From Actinokineospora alba (GTDB taxonomy: Bacteria; Actinomycetota; Actinomycetes; Mycobacteriales; Pseudonocardiaceae), in contig NZ_SNXU01000001.1 in NCBI RefSeq assembly GCF_004362515.1, positions 1,798,001-1,862,000 of the forward strand: a stretch of 64,000 nt of DNA. The letters run 5' to 3'. The notes under the pieces are model-generated. The model was given only the letters and a program-made list of their open reading frames with translations, did not search any database and was not told the origin of the DNA. Each line of letters opens with the position of its first letter. Positions within the stretch are counted from its first letter, which is position 1. This document shows positions 25,683 through 33,857 of this stretch, piece after piece. The position numbers and the translations under genes are program-made.

Positions 25683-25705
25683 CGGCACGACGGGTAATCG
25701 TGCCG
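25683..25705. promoter_or_regulatory. inverted repeat before the MFS gene, candidate operator
   Basis: CGGCACGA-N7-TCGTGCCG, an 8-bp perfect inverted repeat with a 7-nt spacer, lies 16 bases upstream of the MFS start. Its size suits a TetR-, MarR- or PadR-type repressor, but no such gene is next to it. The remaining divergent spacer (25706-25986) shows only an imperfect hairpin at 25917-25944 around TGATCAC/GTGATCA. Confidence 0.5.
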
Positions 25706-25986
25706 AGCTGGTTCCCACCATGCCGAGGACGCTACTGAGGGCTTACGCGCGGTTACTACCTCCGAACGGGCGTTGTCCCTCCCCGGCGATTGCGCCGAAC
25801 ACCCGCACGTGCGCCCGCCCGCCCGGAGTTTCCGAAAGTAACCCGCCGCCTTTGGAACCGCGACTCGTCGCAGGTCAGGGGGATATCGAGGCCGCGTACG
25901 GGACCGATCCGGCCGGTGATCACCGCGCGGCGCGGTCGTGATCACTGACAGACTGGAAGATCACCGTCGCCGACCCGGGAGTCGTC

Positions 25987-26364
25987 ATGCGCGTTGCCAT
26001 GATCGCGATCCTCATCGCCGCGCTGTCCGCGTGCGGCACGACCTCGGCCCCGGAGCCGCTGCCCGCGGTGAGCGCGGACCCGTCCGCGGTTCCCGGCCAG
26101 TCGCCCGCCCCCGGCAAGTCACCCGCCCCCGCCACCTCGGAGGTGGCCGCCCTGCCCGATGTCGTGGGCATGAACCACCAGTCCGCCCAGGACGCGCTGC
26201 AGGCGGCGGGCTTCTACTACCTCACCGAGGAGGACGCGACCGGCCAGGGCAGGCTGTTGGTGTCCGACCGCAACTGGGTGGTCGTCGAACAGGTCCCGGC
26301 GGCGGGCACCAAGGTGGCCAAGACCGAGAAGATCCTTCTGCGATCGAAGAAGAAGGGGGACTAG
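25987..26364 (+). CDS. PASTA domain lipoprotein
   Basis: 125 residues. Signal peptide with lipobox L-S-A-C at residues ~14-17, then a Ser/Pro/Ala-rich spacer with P-A-P-G-K-S-P-A-P, then one PASTA domain (~55-122: L-P-D-V-V-G-M-N-H-Q-S-A-Q-D-A-L-Q-A-A-G-F). PASTA domains bind peptidoglycan fragments or act as spacers. A single free-standing lipid-anchored copy, unlinked to a kinase or PBP, is seen in several actinobacteria. Overlaps the next gene by one base (TAGTG). Confidence 0.85.
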   Translation: MRVAMIAILIAALSACGTTSAPEPLPAVSADPSAVPGQSPAPGKSPAPATSEVAALPDVVGMNHQSAQDALQAAGFYYLTEEDATGQGRLLVSDRNWVVVEQVPAAGTKVAKTEKILLRSKKKGD

Positions 26365-26726
26365 TGACTCTCGAGGAGCTCGCCGAGCGCCAGCGCGCGT
26401 TCATCACCGCCCGCGAGTGGGAGCCGTTCCACACGCCGAAGAACCTGGTCATGGCCCTGACCGGCGAAGTCGGCGAACTCACCGAGCTGTTCCAGTGGCT
26501 CACTCCGGAGCAGGCCGCGGCGGCGGGCGCGGACCCCGACCTGCGCCCCAAGATCTCCGACGAACTCGCCGACGTCCTGCTCTACCTGGTCCGCCTCGCC
26601 GACACGCTCGACGTCGACCTCATCGAGGCCGCCAACGCCAAGATCGACCGCAACGAACACCGCTTCCCCGTCGGCGATGGCGCCCACTCCGGCCTGCGCC
26701 GAGTCCCGGACAGTTCGACCCGCTGA
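26364..26726 (+). CDS. MazG-like nucleotide pyrophosphohydrolase (dCTPase type)
   Basis: 120 residues, all-alpha. E-V-G-E-L-T-E-L-F-Q-W and D-E-L-A-D-V-L-L-Y-L-V-R-L-A-D carry the four acidic residues that bind Mg2+. The pattern F-H-x-P-K-N-L-x-x-A-L-T-G-E-V-G-E-L-x-E-L-F-Q-W is close to the DCTPP1/RS21-C6 group that cleaves dCTP and modified dCTPs, so nucleotide-pool cleaning is likely. GTG start, with AAGGGGG in the end of the preceding gene, so translation is coupled. Confidence 0.88.
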   Translation: MTLEELAERQRAFITAREWEPFHTPKNLVMALTGEVGELTELFQWLTPEQAAAAGADPDLRPKISDELADVLLYLVRLADTLDVDLIEAANAKIDRNEHRFPVGDGAHSGLRRVPDSSTR

Positions 26727-26731
26727 ACGAG

Positions 26732-27379
26732 TCAGGCGACAGCGAGCGTCTTGCGCAGGCGGTTGAGCGCCCGGTGTTGCGCGACGCGGATGGCTTCGGC
26801 GGTGGTGCCCATCGTGTCGGCGGTCTCCTGGGCGGACATGCCCAGCACGATCCGCATGATCAGGATGTCGCGCTGGCGCTGGGTGAGGGTGCGCAGCAGC
26901 GCGCCGGTGTGCTCGGCCAGCTCGTGGCGCAGGGTGATCTGCTCCGGCCCGTCGTCGAGGCTCATCACGTCCGGGTTCTCCGCGGTGGGGTCGGACTTGT
27001 CCCGGGTGTTGGCCCGGTGCACGTCGGCGATCTTGTGCGCGGCGATGCCGTAGACGAAGGACAGGAACGGCCTGCCCAGCTGCTGGTAGCTCGGGAGGGC
27101 GCGGAAAACGGCGACACAGACCTCCTGGGCCACGTCGTCCGGGCTGCTGAACGAGCGCGGCATCCGCCCGAGCTTCACCCGGCAGTACCGGACGATGAGC
27201 GGCCGCAGGAACAGCAGCAGCGCGTCGGTGGCACCCCCGTCGCCCGCGATGGCGGCCGCGACGGCTTCTTCCACGTTGTAGCGGTCGACCGGCCCCACGA
27301 AGCGCGGCCGGGGTCTCACGGTTCGAAGCGATGCTTCGAGTTCCGCGAGTTCGTCGTCAAGCTCCACCGTGCACAACAT
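26732..27379 (-). CDS. ECF-type RNA polymerase sigma factor (SigD/ShbA-like)
   Basis: 215 residues. Region 2 reads S-S-P-D-D-V-A-Q-E-V-C-V-A-V-F-R-A-L and F-L-S-F-V-Y-G-I-A-A-H-K-I-A-D; region 4 has L-T-Q-R-Q-R-D-I-L-I-M-R-I-V-L-G-M-S-A-Q-E-T-A-D-T-M. Length and the F-V-Y-G-I-A segment fit the SigD/ShbA group of actinobacterial sigma factors, implicated in growth-phase or housekeeping-sigma expression. No anti-sigma factor gene is adjacent. AGGAGG upstream of the ATG. Confidence 0.88.
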   Translation of the reverse strand: MLCTVELDDELAELEASLRTVRPRPRFVGPVDRYNVEEAVAAAIAGDGGATDALLLFLRPLIVRYCRVKLGRMPRSFSSPDDVAQEVCVAVFRALPSYQQLGRPFLSFVYGIAAHKIADVHRANTRDKSDPTAENPDVMSLDDGPEQITLRHELAEHTGALLRTLTQRQRDILIMRIVLGMSAQETADTMGTTAEAIRVAQHRALNRLRKTLAVA

Positions 27380-27509
27380 CGCGTCCTCCTGCGCCAGTGA
27401 CTCTCACCCCTAAGAGAGCCGGGCAGGACACGCGAAATACATGCCGGATGGTTCTTTCTGACCGATCCGGCCGATTCTCCTGATTCGGTAGCGGAGTGCT
27501 CTCAGTCGG

Positions 27510-28049
27510 TCACTGGGGGATATCCAGGCGGTAGAGATCGTGGGTGCGCATCACCCGGATGACCTTTTCGGCATAGTGCGGGTCGGTGGCGTACCGCTTG
27601 GCGACCTCGGTGATGAAGGCGTCCGGGTCGGCGGCGAGCGGCAGCGCGGCGGCGTAATACGGGCTGGTCGAAAGGTGTCTGCCGTAGTCGCGGAACGAGT
27701 CGGTCATCGACGCGTAGACCCGGAACTCGCCGACGGCGGGGTGGCAGTCCGGGGTGCACTCGGTCGTCGGGTGCTCGACGCAGCCGACCGCGATCGGCCC
27801 CGGCACGCCGGGGGCCTTGCATTTGTAGCCGAAGTAATTGCGGGCCTTCGTGGCCAGCGGGCTGCGGCCCCACCCGGATTCGACGATGGACTGCGCCGCC
27901 GTCACCGACGCGGGGATCGCGAATTCCGCGGCCACCGCCCGGGCGGCGGGCATCGCGGCGGCCAGGTACTGCTCGTCGGTGGCGTCCTCGGCTGCCGCGG
28001 GCACGGACCACAGTGCCAGCAGGGCCAAGGCGAGAACTGTGGCTCGCAT
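27510..28049 (-). CDS. secreted glucosaminidase-type peptidoglycan hydrolase
   Basis: 179 residues. A Sec signal peptide (M-R-A-T-V-L-A-L-A-L-L-A-L-W-S-V-P-A-A-A) precedes a FlgJ/LytG-type glucosaminidase domain: I-P-A-S-V-T-A-A-Q-S-I-V-E-S-G-W-G with the catalytic Glu, N-Y-F-G-Y-K-C-K, F-R-V-Y-A-S-M-T-D-S-F-R-D-Y. Two Cys pairs could form disulfides. Upstream in-frame starts were rejected because the chosen ATG begins the signal peptide. It should cut wall glycan outside the cell. Confidence 0.87.
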   Translation of the reverse strand: MRATVLALALLALWSVPAAAEDATDEQYLAAAMPAARAVAAEFAIPASVTAAQSIVESGWGRSPLATKARNYFGYKCKAPGVPGPIAVGCVEHPTTECTPDCHPAVGEFRVYASMTDSFRDYGRHLSTSPYYAAALPLAADPDAFITEVAKRYATDPHYAEKVIRVMRTHDLYRLDIPQ

Positions 28050-28150
28050 GCCAAGAAGCGTCAGCGCGGTGCGCCGGACGTGCAACCGCGCGTCACTCGA
28101 ACGAGTGGGTCTTGACATCCGCGCGCGCTCGCGCCAGCCTGGAGAAGTAA

Positions 28151-28169
28151 CTGTTACCGGTCGTAACAG
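28151..28169. promoter_or_regulatory. inverted repeat upstream of the AurF-like gene
   Basis: CTGTTAC-CGGTC-GTAACAG, a perfect 7-5-7 palindrome ending 34 bases before the ATG at 28204. Its form is typical of TetR-family operators, yet no TetR gene lies within the window near it. Confidence 0.6.
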
Positions 28170-28203
28170 ATAACGGCGACGTGGCCGTGAGAGGTGGACA
28201 CCG

Positions 28204-29103
28204 ATGGCTCGTGCTCTCGAACCCAAGGAATCCGACCAGGTCGGAGCCCGGCTGCTCGAAGCGTCCGTCCGCAACAGCTACGACCCGCACCTCGACATCG
28301 ACTGGGACGCGCCGCTGGCCGTGGGCAAGGCGTACATGCCGTTCGAGCGGGTCTCCCTCTACGGCACCGACCTGTGGCGCGGGCTCGGCGAGGAGCAGCG
28401 GATCGAGCTGTCGAAGCACGAGATCGCCAGCATCGCGGGCGTCGGGCTGTGGTTCGAGATCATCCTGATGCAGCTGCTCGTGCGCTACGCCTACGACCTC
28501 GACCCGACGAGCCCGCACGCGCAGTACGCGCTGACCGAGATCGGCGACGAGACCCGGCACTCGATCATGTTCGCCAAGGCGATCGCCCGGTTCGGCGCAC
28601 CCGTCTACGGCCCGGGGCGGACCATCCACGAACTCGGCCGGATCTACAAGACGATCGCGGGCGGCCCGTCGATGTTCGCCGCCGTGCTCGTCGCCGAGGA
28701 GACCACCGACCGGCTCCAGCGGTCCACAATGGACAACCCGGACATGCAGCCACTCATCCGCATGGTCAACCGGATCCACGTCGTGGAGGAGGCCCGGCAC
28801 GTCCGCTACGCCCGCGAGGAAGTCATCCGCGCGGTGCCCAAGCTCAACCGCGCGCAGCTGGAGTTCCACCGGCTCGCGACCGCCGTCACGGCCTTCGCGG
28901 TGATCGACTCGCTGGTCAACCCGCGGGTGTACCTGTCGGTCGGGATCGACCCGCGGGAGGGGCGCGCGGCCGCGCTGGCCAACCCGAACTTCCGCGAGAC
29001 GCGGCGGTGGATGGCGGAGAAGGTGATGGAGTTCCTGACCGACGTGGGCATGGTCGGCGGCCCGTCGAAAGCCATCCTGCGCCGCGCCCATCTGCTGCGC
29101 TGA
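28204..29103 (+). CDS. AurF-family diiron oxygenase
   Basis: 299 residues, all-alpha ferritin-like fold. Likely diiron ligands are in K-H-E-I-A-S-I, E-I-G-D-E-T-R-H-S, V-A-E-E-T-T-D and H-V-V-E-E-A-R-H-V-R-Y, the arrangement of the p-aminobenzoate N-oxygenase AurF family. Members oxidise amines to nitro or nitroso groups or hydroxylate other substrates. No secondary-metabolite cluster surrounds it, so this is one of the many stand-alone actinobacterial homologues of unknown substrate. AGAGGTGG precedes the ATG. Confidence 0.87.
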   Translation: MARALEPKESDQVGARLLEASVRNSYDPHLDIDWDAPLAVGKAYMPFERVSLYGTDLWRGLGEEQRIELSKHEIASIAGVGLWFEIILMQLLVRYAYDLDPTSPHAQYALTEIGDETRHSIMFAKAIARFGAPVYGPGRTIHELGRIYKTIAGGPSMFAAVLVAEETTDRLQRSTMDNPDMQPLIRMVNRIHVVEEARHVRYAREEVIRAVPKLNRAQLEFHRLATAVTAFAVIDSLVNPRVYLSVGIDPREGRAAALANPNFRETRRWMAEKVMEFLTDVGMVGGPSKAILRRAHLLR

Positions 29104-29137
29104 ACTAAACTCGTTCGGCAAAAACCCAAGGCACACT

Positions 29138-29143
29138 TAGGCT
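29138..29143 (+). promoter_or_regulatory. -10 element, leaderless promoter of rtcB
   Basis: TAGGCT followed by six bases and the ATG of rtcB at 29150, with no ribosome binding site between. Confidence 0.5.
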
Positions 29144-29149
29144 TTCCCC

Positions 29150-30328
29150 ATGTCAGCGACCACGATACCCGGCAAGCACGTCGACATTCGCCTGTGGACC
29201 CAGCCCGAAACGGTTGAGGGACAGGCGATGGCGCAGCTGCAGAACATCGCCGCGCTGCCGTGGGTCTTCAAGCACGTCGCCGTCATGCCCGATGTGCACT
29301 ACGGAAAGGGCGCCACGGTCGGCTCGGTCATCGCCATGCGCGACGCCGTCTCGCCCGCGGCGGTCGGTGTCGACATCGGCTGCGGGATGAGCGCGGTCCG
29401 CACGTCGCTCACCGCGAACGACCTGCCCGCGGGCCTGGCCAAGCTGCGCTCCGACATCGAGGCCGCCGTGCCGGTCGGTTTCGCCGCGCACAAGGCGGAG
29501 GCGTTCACCGGGCGCGACGCGGCGGACTGGCCGACGTTCTGGAAGGCGTTCGACGACCTCACCCCGCTCGTGCGGCGCAACGAGGGCAAGGCGCACCAGC
29601 AGATGGGCACCCTCGGCGGCGGCAACCACTTCATCGAGATCTGCCTGGACGAGTCCAAGCAGGTCTGGGTGATGCTGCACTCGGGTTCCCGGGGGATCGG
29701 GAACATCCTGGCGCAGCACCACATCGAGGTGGCCCGCAAGCTCGCGCACAACCAGGACCTGCCCGACCGCGACCTCGCCGTGTTCCTCGCGGGCACCCCG
29801 CAGATGGCGGCCTACCGGCACGACCTGACGTGGGCGCAGGAGTACGCGCGCCGCAACCGCGCGGTCATGCTGCGGCTGATCTGCGACGTGCTGCGCAAGC
29901 AGTTCTGGACGGTCAAGTTCGACGAGCCGATCTCGGTGCACCACAACTACGTCGCCGAGGAGACCCACTTCGGCGAGCAGGTCCTGGTCACCCGCAAGGG
30001 CGCGATCCGGGCGGGCCGGGGCGAGCTGGGGGTCATCCCGGGTTCGATGGGGACGGGGTCCTACATCGTGCGCGGGCTCGGCAACCCGGACTCCTTCGAG
30101 TCGGCGTCGCACGGCGCCGGTCGGCGGATGTCGCGCAACAAGGCGAAGCAGCGGTACACCCGTGAGGACTTGATCGAACAGACCAAGGGCGTCGAGTGCC
30201 GCAAGGACTCGGGTGTGGTCGACGAGATCCCGGCGGCCTACAAGGACCTGGACGAAGTGATCCGCAACCAGGACGACCTGGTTGAGGTCGTCGCCAAGCT
30301 CAAGCAGATCATCTGCGTGAAGGGCTGA
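29150..30328 (+). CDS. rtcB: RtcB-family RNA ligase
   Basis: 392 residues. RtcB joins RNA ends with 2',3'-cyclic phosphate or 3'-phosphate to 5'-OH using GTP and Mn2+. Seen: M-P-D-V-H-Y-G-K-G-A-T-V-G, V-D-I-G-C-G-M (Cys metal ligand), L-G-G-G-N-H-F-I-E, H-S-G-S-R-G-I-G, H-H-N-Y-V and the guanylation site S-H-G-A-G-R. It is the shorter bacterial form (~390 residues) and has no archease gene beside it. It starts directly at its probable transcription start. Confidence 0.93.
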   Translation: MSATTIPGKHVDIRLWTQPETVEGQAMAQLQNIAALPWVFKHVAVMPDVHYGKGATVGSVIAMRDAVSPAAVGVDIGCGMSAVRTSLTANDLPAGLAKLRSDIEAAVPVGFAAHKAEAFTGRDAADWPTFWKAFDDLTPLVRRNEGKAHQQMGTLGGGNHFIEICLDESKQVWVMLHSGSRGIGNILAQHHIEVARKLAHNQDLPDRDLAVFLAGTPQMAAYRHDLTWAQEYARRNRAVMLRLICDVLRKQFWTVKFDEPISVHHNYVAEETHFGEQVLVTRKGAIRAGRGELGVIPGSMGTGSYIVRGLGNPDSFESASHGAGRRMSRNKAKQRYTREDLIEQTKGVECRKDSGVVDEIPAAYKDLDEVIRNQDDLVEVVAKLKQIICVKG

Positions 30329-30482
30329 GACCCGCGCGTCCGGATTAATTCGGGTGCGCGGGTCCCGACCCGCTTGTACATTTCCGGCATGGCGTTCCAG
30401 GTTTTCTACCTCTGATACCGGCCGCGAGCCCGCGCGGCTCGTGCTGCCCATCCGCACCTCATCAGATTCCTGGAGTTCTCCC

Positions 30483-31640
30483 ATGCCACATGTGGCTTTC
30501 CTGGCCGTGCCCGCGCACGGCCACGTCAATCCCAGCCTCGCCCTGGTCGCCGAGTTGGTCGGCCGCGGCCACCGGGTCACCTTCGCCATCAACGACGAGT
30601 TCGCCGCGCTGGTCGAACGCGCGGGCGCCGAGGTCGTGCCCTACGAGTCGACGTTCTCGGCCGCGGTCGAGAAGCTCGCCAACGAGCCGGACGACCTGGC
30701 CTCCGCGCAGCGGATGTTCCACGACGAGATGGTCGCGGTCACCCCGCAGGTCGAAGCCGCCTACGCGGGCGACCGCCCGGACGTGGTCGTCTACGACATC
30801 GGCGCCTGGCACGCGCCGATCCTCGCCGCGAAGTGGCAGGTCCCGGCGATCCAGCTCTCGCCCACCTTCGTCGCCTACGACGGGATGGCCGAGGACTTCG
30901 GCATCGACCTCGACGCCGAGCCCACCCCGGAGATGGCGGCGCTGATCGCCGAGTTCGACGAGTTCGCCGCCGCGCAGGGCGTCGACCTCACCCGGGACGA
31001 GGTCATCTACCTGCCGAAACGGTGCGTGGTCACCATCCCGCGCAGCTGGCAGCTCAAGGGCGAGAAGGTCGCCGACCACTACACCTTCGTCGGCCCGAGC
31101 GTCGACACCCGTGCAGGCGAGTGGATCGCGCCCGACGAGCGGCCGGTGCTGCTGGTCAGCCTCGGCTCGGCCTACAACGACCGGCTGGACTTCTACCGGG
31201 AATGCGTGCGCGCGTTCACCGGGCTCGATTGGCACGTGCTGCTGTCGGTCGGCAAGTCCATCGACCCGGCCGAGCTGGGCGAGGTCCCGGCGAACTTCGA
31301 GGTCGTCCAGTGGGTGCCGCAGGTGAGCGTGCTGGCCAAGGCGAGCGCCTTCGTCACCCACGCGGGGATGGGCTCGACCATGGAGGGCCTGTACTTCGGG
31401 GTGCCGATGGTCGCGGTCCCGCAGGCCGTCGACCAGTTCATGAACGGCGCCCGGCTCGCCGAACTGGGCCTCGGCGCGCACGTGCCGAAGGAGGAGGCCA
31501 CGGCCGACCGGCTGCGCGAGGCGGTGCTGCACGTGGCGTCCGACCCGGACATCGCGGCGCGGGTCAAGGCCGTTCGCGACGAAGTCCGCGCCGCCGGGGG
31601 CGCTGCCAAGGCGGCCGACGTAATCGAGTCGGTGCTCTAG
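30483..31640 (+). CDS. macrolide-family (MGT) glycosyltransferase, GT1
   Basis: 385 residues with the GT-B fold of the UDP-glycosyltransferase/MGT group: N-terminal V-P-A-H-G-H-V-N-P-S-L, and the C-terminal nucleotide-sugar motif W-V-P-Q-V-S-V-L then T-H-A-G-M-G-S-T-M-E-G-L and P-Q-A-V-D-Q-F-M-N. Such enzymes glucosylate macrolides, flavonoids or other hydrophobic small molecules and often serve in self-protection. It stands alone here. Confidence 0.9.
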   Translation: MPHVAFLAVPAHGHVNPSLALVAELVGRGHRVTFAINDEFAALVERAGAEVVPYESTFSAAVEKLANEPDDLASAQRMFHDEMVAVTPQVEAAYAGDRPDVVVYDIGAWHAPILAAKWQVPAIQLSPTFVAYDGMAEDFGIDLDAEPTPEMAALIAEFDEFAAAQGVDLTRDEVIYLPKRCVVTIPRSWQLKGEKVADHYTFVGPSVDTRAGEWIAPDERPVLLVSLGSAYNDRLDFYRECVRAFTGLDWHVLLSVGKSIDPAELGEVPANFEVVQWVPQVSVLAKASAFVTHAGMGSTMEGLYFGVPMVAVPQAVDQFMNGARLAELGLGAHVPKEEATADRLREAVLHVASDPDIAARVKAVRDEVRAAGGAAKAADVIESVL

Positions 31641-31756
31641 CGGCCCGCCGACAAGACCGCCACCTAAGGGGACCGGGACGAAAGTCGAGCACGGTCACCG
31701 CCAAACGCACGCATCACGCGGAGGGCGACCAAAACCTAAAATTTCGGGGAGGCGGA

Positions 31757-32107
31757 CTAGCCCCAACCCAGTTCGTGGAGGCGGTCGTCGTCGACGCCGA
31801 AGTGGTGGGCGATCTCGTGCACCACGGTGATGGCGACCTCCTCCACGACGTCCTCCTCGGAGTCGCAGATGTCGAGGATGGCCTCGCGGTAGATGAAGAT
31901 CCGGTCGGGCAGCTCGCCGCCGTACATCGACGTGCGCTCGGTCAGCGCGATGCCGTGGTAGAGGCCAAGCAGGGTCGGGTCGTGCTCGTCGCGGTCCTCG
32001 ACCAGCACGACGACGTTGTTCATCGCGGCCGCGAACTCAGGGGGAATCAGGTCCAGCGCGTCGGTGACGAGTTCGTCGAACCGCTGCCGGGGCATCTCCA
32101 CGGCCAC
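31757..32107 (-). CDS. small metallopeptidase family protein (minimal zincin)
   Basis: 116 residues. The zinc motif V-V-H-E-I-A-H-H-F-G with Asp five residues downstream defines this family (PF06262-type), which consists of little more than the active site. The first half has the family pattern F-D-E-L-V-T-D-A-L-D-L-I-P-P-E. The GTG at 32107 parallels the mycobacterial homologue start (V-A-V-x-M) and lies after the stop of the upstream gene; the ATG at 32095 is the alternative. The substrate is unknown. Confidence 0.88.
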   Translation of the reverse strand: MAVEMPRQRFDELVTDALDLIPPEFAAAMNNVVVLVEDRDEHDPTLLGLYHGIALTERTSMYGGELPDRIFIYREAILDICDSEEDVVEEVAITVVHEIAHHFGVDDDRLHELGWG

Positions 32108-32111
32108 CCGC

Positions 32112-33101
32112 TCAGCCGCCGGACGGCGTCGGCGCGCCTGGCGGCGGCTGTGAGGCGGGTGGCTGCGAGGCGGGTGGCGTGGTGGCGGGCACCGCGCGGA
32201 CGCTGCCGGTGACCGGCGCCAGACCGCTGCCGTCGGGCAGCTTCGCGCCGACCCGGCAGTCGACCTTGCGTGACCCCGCGGCCCAGCTCTCCGGGCGCAG
32301 CGTGTCCGGGTACGGGGTGAGGCCCTTCTTCGCGAGGTCGGCGCCGCCGGTGTACGCCGTGGTGACGGCCGCGCACAGGTCGCTGGCCCGCTCGGTCTGG
32401 GCCTCGACGGCCGGGTAGTCGGCGGGGAACGCGGCGCCCAGGTCGACGTTGCCGACGATCTCGAAGGCGTGCGCCTGGTCGCAGGCGACCGGGTCGCCGA
32501 TCTCCTGGCCGACCAGGGCCAGGCAGGTGCCCGGCTCGTGGATCTTGGACTGGTCCTGGCGGGCCGCCGACCCCACCGTCGTGAGCAGCGCGCCGGACGG
32601 GGCCGCGCTCTGCAGGCCGCAGCGGACCTTGCGGTCACCCTCGTCCCACTGCTCGTTGGTCGGCTTGAGCGCGTTGACGCTGAACTTGCCGAACGGGTCG
32701 AGGTTGCCGCCGAGGTAGGTGACCGCGCCCGGTGTGCACTTGGCGACGGCGATCGCCTGCCACTTCTCCGTGTCCGGCGGCGGGGCGTTCTCCGGGTACT
32801 CGCCGGAGATGTCGACATTGCTGGTGACCTCGAAGAGGTGGGCCTGGGCGCAATCGACCCGGCGCATGTCCGCGCCCTCCGGCGGCGTCCACTGCAGGCA
32901 GCTGCCCGCGGGGGAGTCGAAAGCCTTGCGGCGCTCCTCCTGGGCGACGGCCACCGGGTCGTTGCGGCCGGCCTCGACCGGCCACGAGAAGAGGATGCTC
33001 GAGCACAGCAAAATCAGCGCACCGGCGAAGGCACCGGCCATCAGGAGCCGTGTCTTCGCCGTCGCATCATTTGGTCGAAACCATTCGCTGCTTCCAGACA
33101 T
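32112..33101 (-). CDS. septum formation family protein, membrane anchored
   Basis: 329 residues. One N-terminal transmembrane helix (~19-42), then two copies of the septum-formation (Septum_form) domain, recognised by G-S-C-L-Q-W, V-D-C-A-Q-A-H-L-F-E-V and, in the second copy, G-T-C-L-A-L, V-A-C-D-Q-A-H-A-F-E-I-V. Paired Cys in each copy probably form disulfides outside the cell. The C terminus is a Pro/Gln/Ser tail. Found in mycolata and relatives; its role in septation is by family association. Four bases separate it from the downstream zincin gene. Confidence 0.87.
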   Translation of the reverse strand: MSGSSEWFRPNDATAKTRLLMAGAFAGALILLCSSILFSWPVEAGRNDPVAVAQEERRKAFDSPAGSCLQWTPPEGADMRRVDCAQAHLFEVTSNVDISGEYPENAPPPDTEKWQAIAVAKCTPGAVTYLGGNLDPFGKFSVNALKPTNEQWDEGDRKVRCGLQSAAPSGALLTTVGSAARQDQSKIHEPGTCLALVGQEIGDPVACDQAHAFEIVGNVDLGAAFPADYPAVEAQTERASDLCAAVTTAYTGGADLAKKGLTPYPDTLRPESWAAGSRKVDCRVGAKLPDGSGLAPVTGSVRAVPATTPPASQPPASQPPPGAPTPSGG

Positions 33102-33236
33102 CTATTCCATGATGCCGTGTCCCGGTCCGGGGCGCGGCTACCGGGCACCGATCTGGGCTGGACGCGAGGTTGCGATCAGGACAATCATCCCACCTCGGAG
33201 AGCTTGGATCGGTACTGTTCGCGCCGGGAGTGGTTC

Positions 33237-33857
33237 ATGACTGACAACGACAAGCCGACCGACGACGGCTCGCCAAAGCAGCCACCGCCTTACCAGCCGC
33301 CGGAGCCGCCGGACGCTGTAGAGGCGAGACGCGGCTCGGTGAGCTACCAGGAACCGGGGAAGACCGCGCCGCGCGCGCCTTCCCTGGCCGACCAGCGCGC
33401 CCGCGAAGTGGCCAGGCGCCGCGAACGGGAGGCCGCCGAAGCCGAGTTCATCGAGGCCGAGCGCAAACGCAAGAAGCGCAAACGCATCCTCATCGGCGCG
33501 GGCGTGACCGTCGGTGTCGTCGCCGTGGTGGCGGTGATCTACGCCGCCTCGACGCCCGACCCGGTCACCGCGACCTGCACCGACAGCAACGGCGTGGTGG
33601 TCGACGAGGACTACTGCGACGAGAACTACGCCCGCAGCCACGGCGGGTACCACAGCGGCGGCTTCATCTACATCGGCGGCAGCTCGTACCGCTACAACTA
33701 CGGCGGCACCGGCTCGCCCGGCCAGCGGGTCAGCGGCGGCACCTACGTGGCGCCGTCGGACCGCACGCCGGTGAAGACCGCGTCCGGCAAGTCGGTGACG
33801 CGCGGCGGCCTCGGGGTCGGCGGCAGCAGCACCGGCGGAAAGAGCGGGGGCAGCTGA
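33237..33857 (+). CDS. membrane protein with DUF1190 (YgiB/YjfM)-like C terminus
   Basis: 206 residues. Pro-rich, charged N terminus with a long K/R/E helix, one transmembrane helix (~82-104), then an extracytoplasmic part with C-T-D and Y-C-D-E-N-Y (a possible disulfide), a Gly/Tyr/Ser-rich stretch and the ending V-T-R-G-G-L-G-V-G. That ending and the aromatic-glycine pattern resemble Escherichia coli YgiB/YjfM, whose genes also precede a glutathionylspermidine-synthase-like gene. GGGAGTGG ribosome binding site. The next gene starts right after the stop. Confidence 0.7.
   Translation: MTDNDKPTDDGSPKQPPPYQPPEPPDAVEARRGSVSYQEPGKTAPRAPSLADQRAREVARRREREAAEAEFIEAERKRKKRKRILIGAGVTVGVVAVVAVIYAASTPDPVTATCTDSNGVVVDEDYCDENYARSHGGYHSGGFIYIGGSSYRYNYGGTGSPGQRVSGGTYVAPSDRTPVKTASGKSVTRGGLGVGGSSTGGKSGGS

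Noticed and set aside
28112..28117. TTGACA as a -35 for the AurF-like gene
   Set aside because: No -10 hexamer lies at 16-19 bases; the nearest TA-rich hexamer is about 30 bases away.
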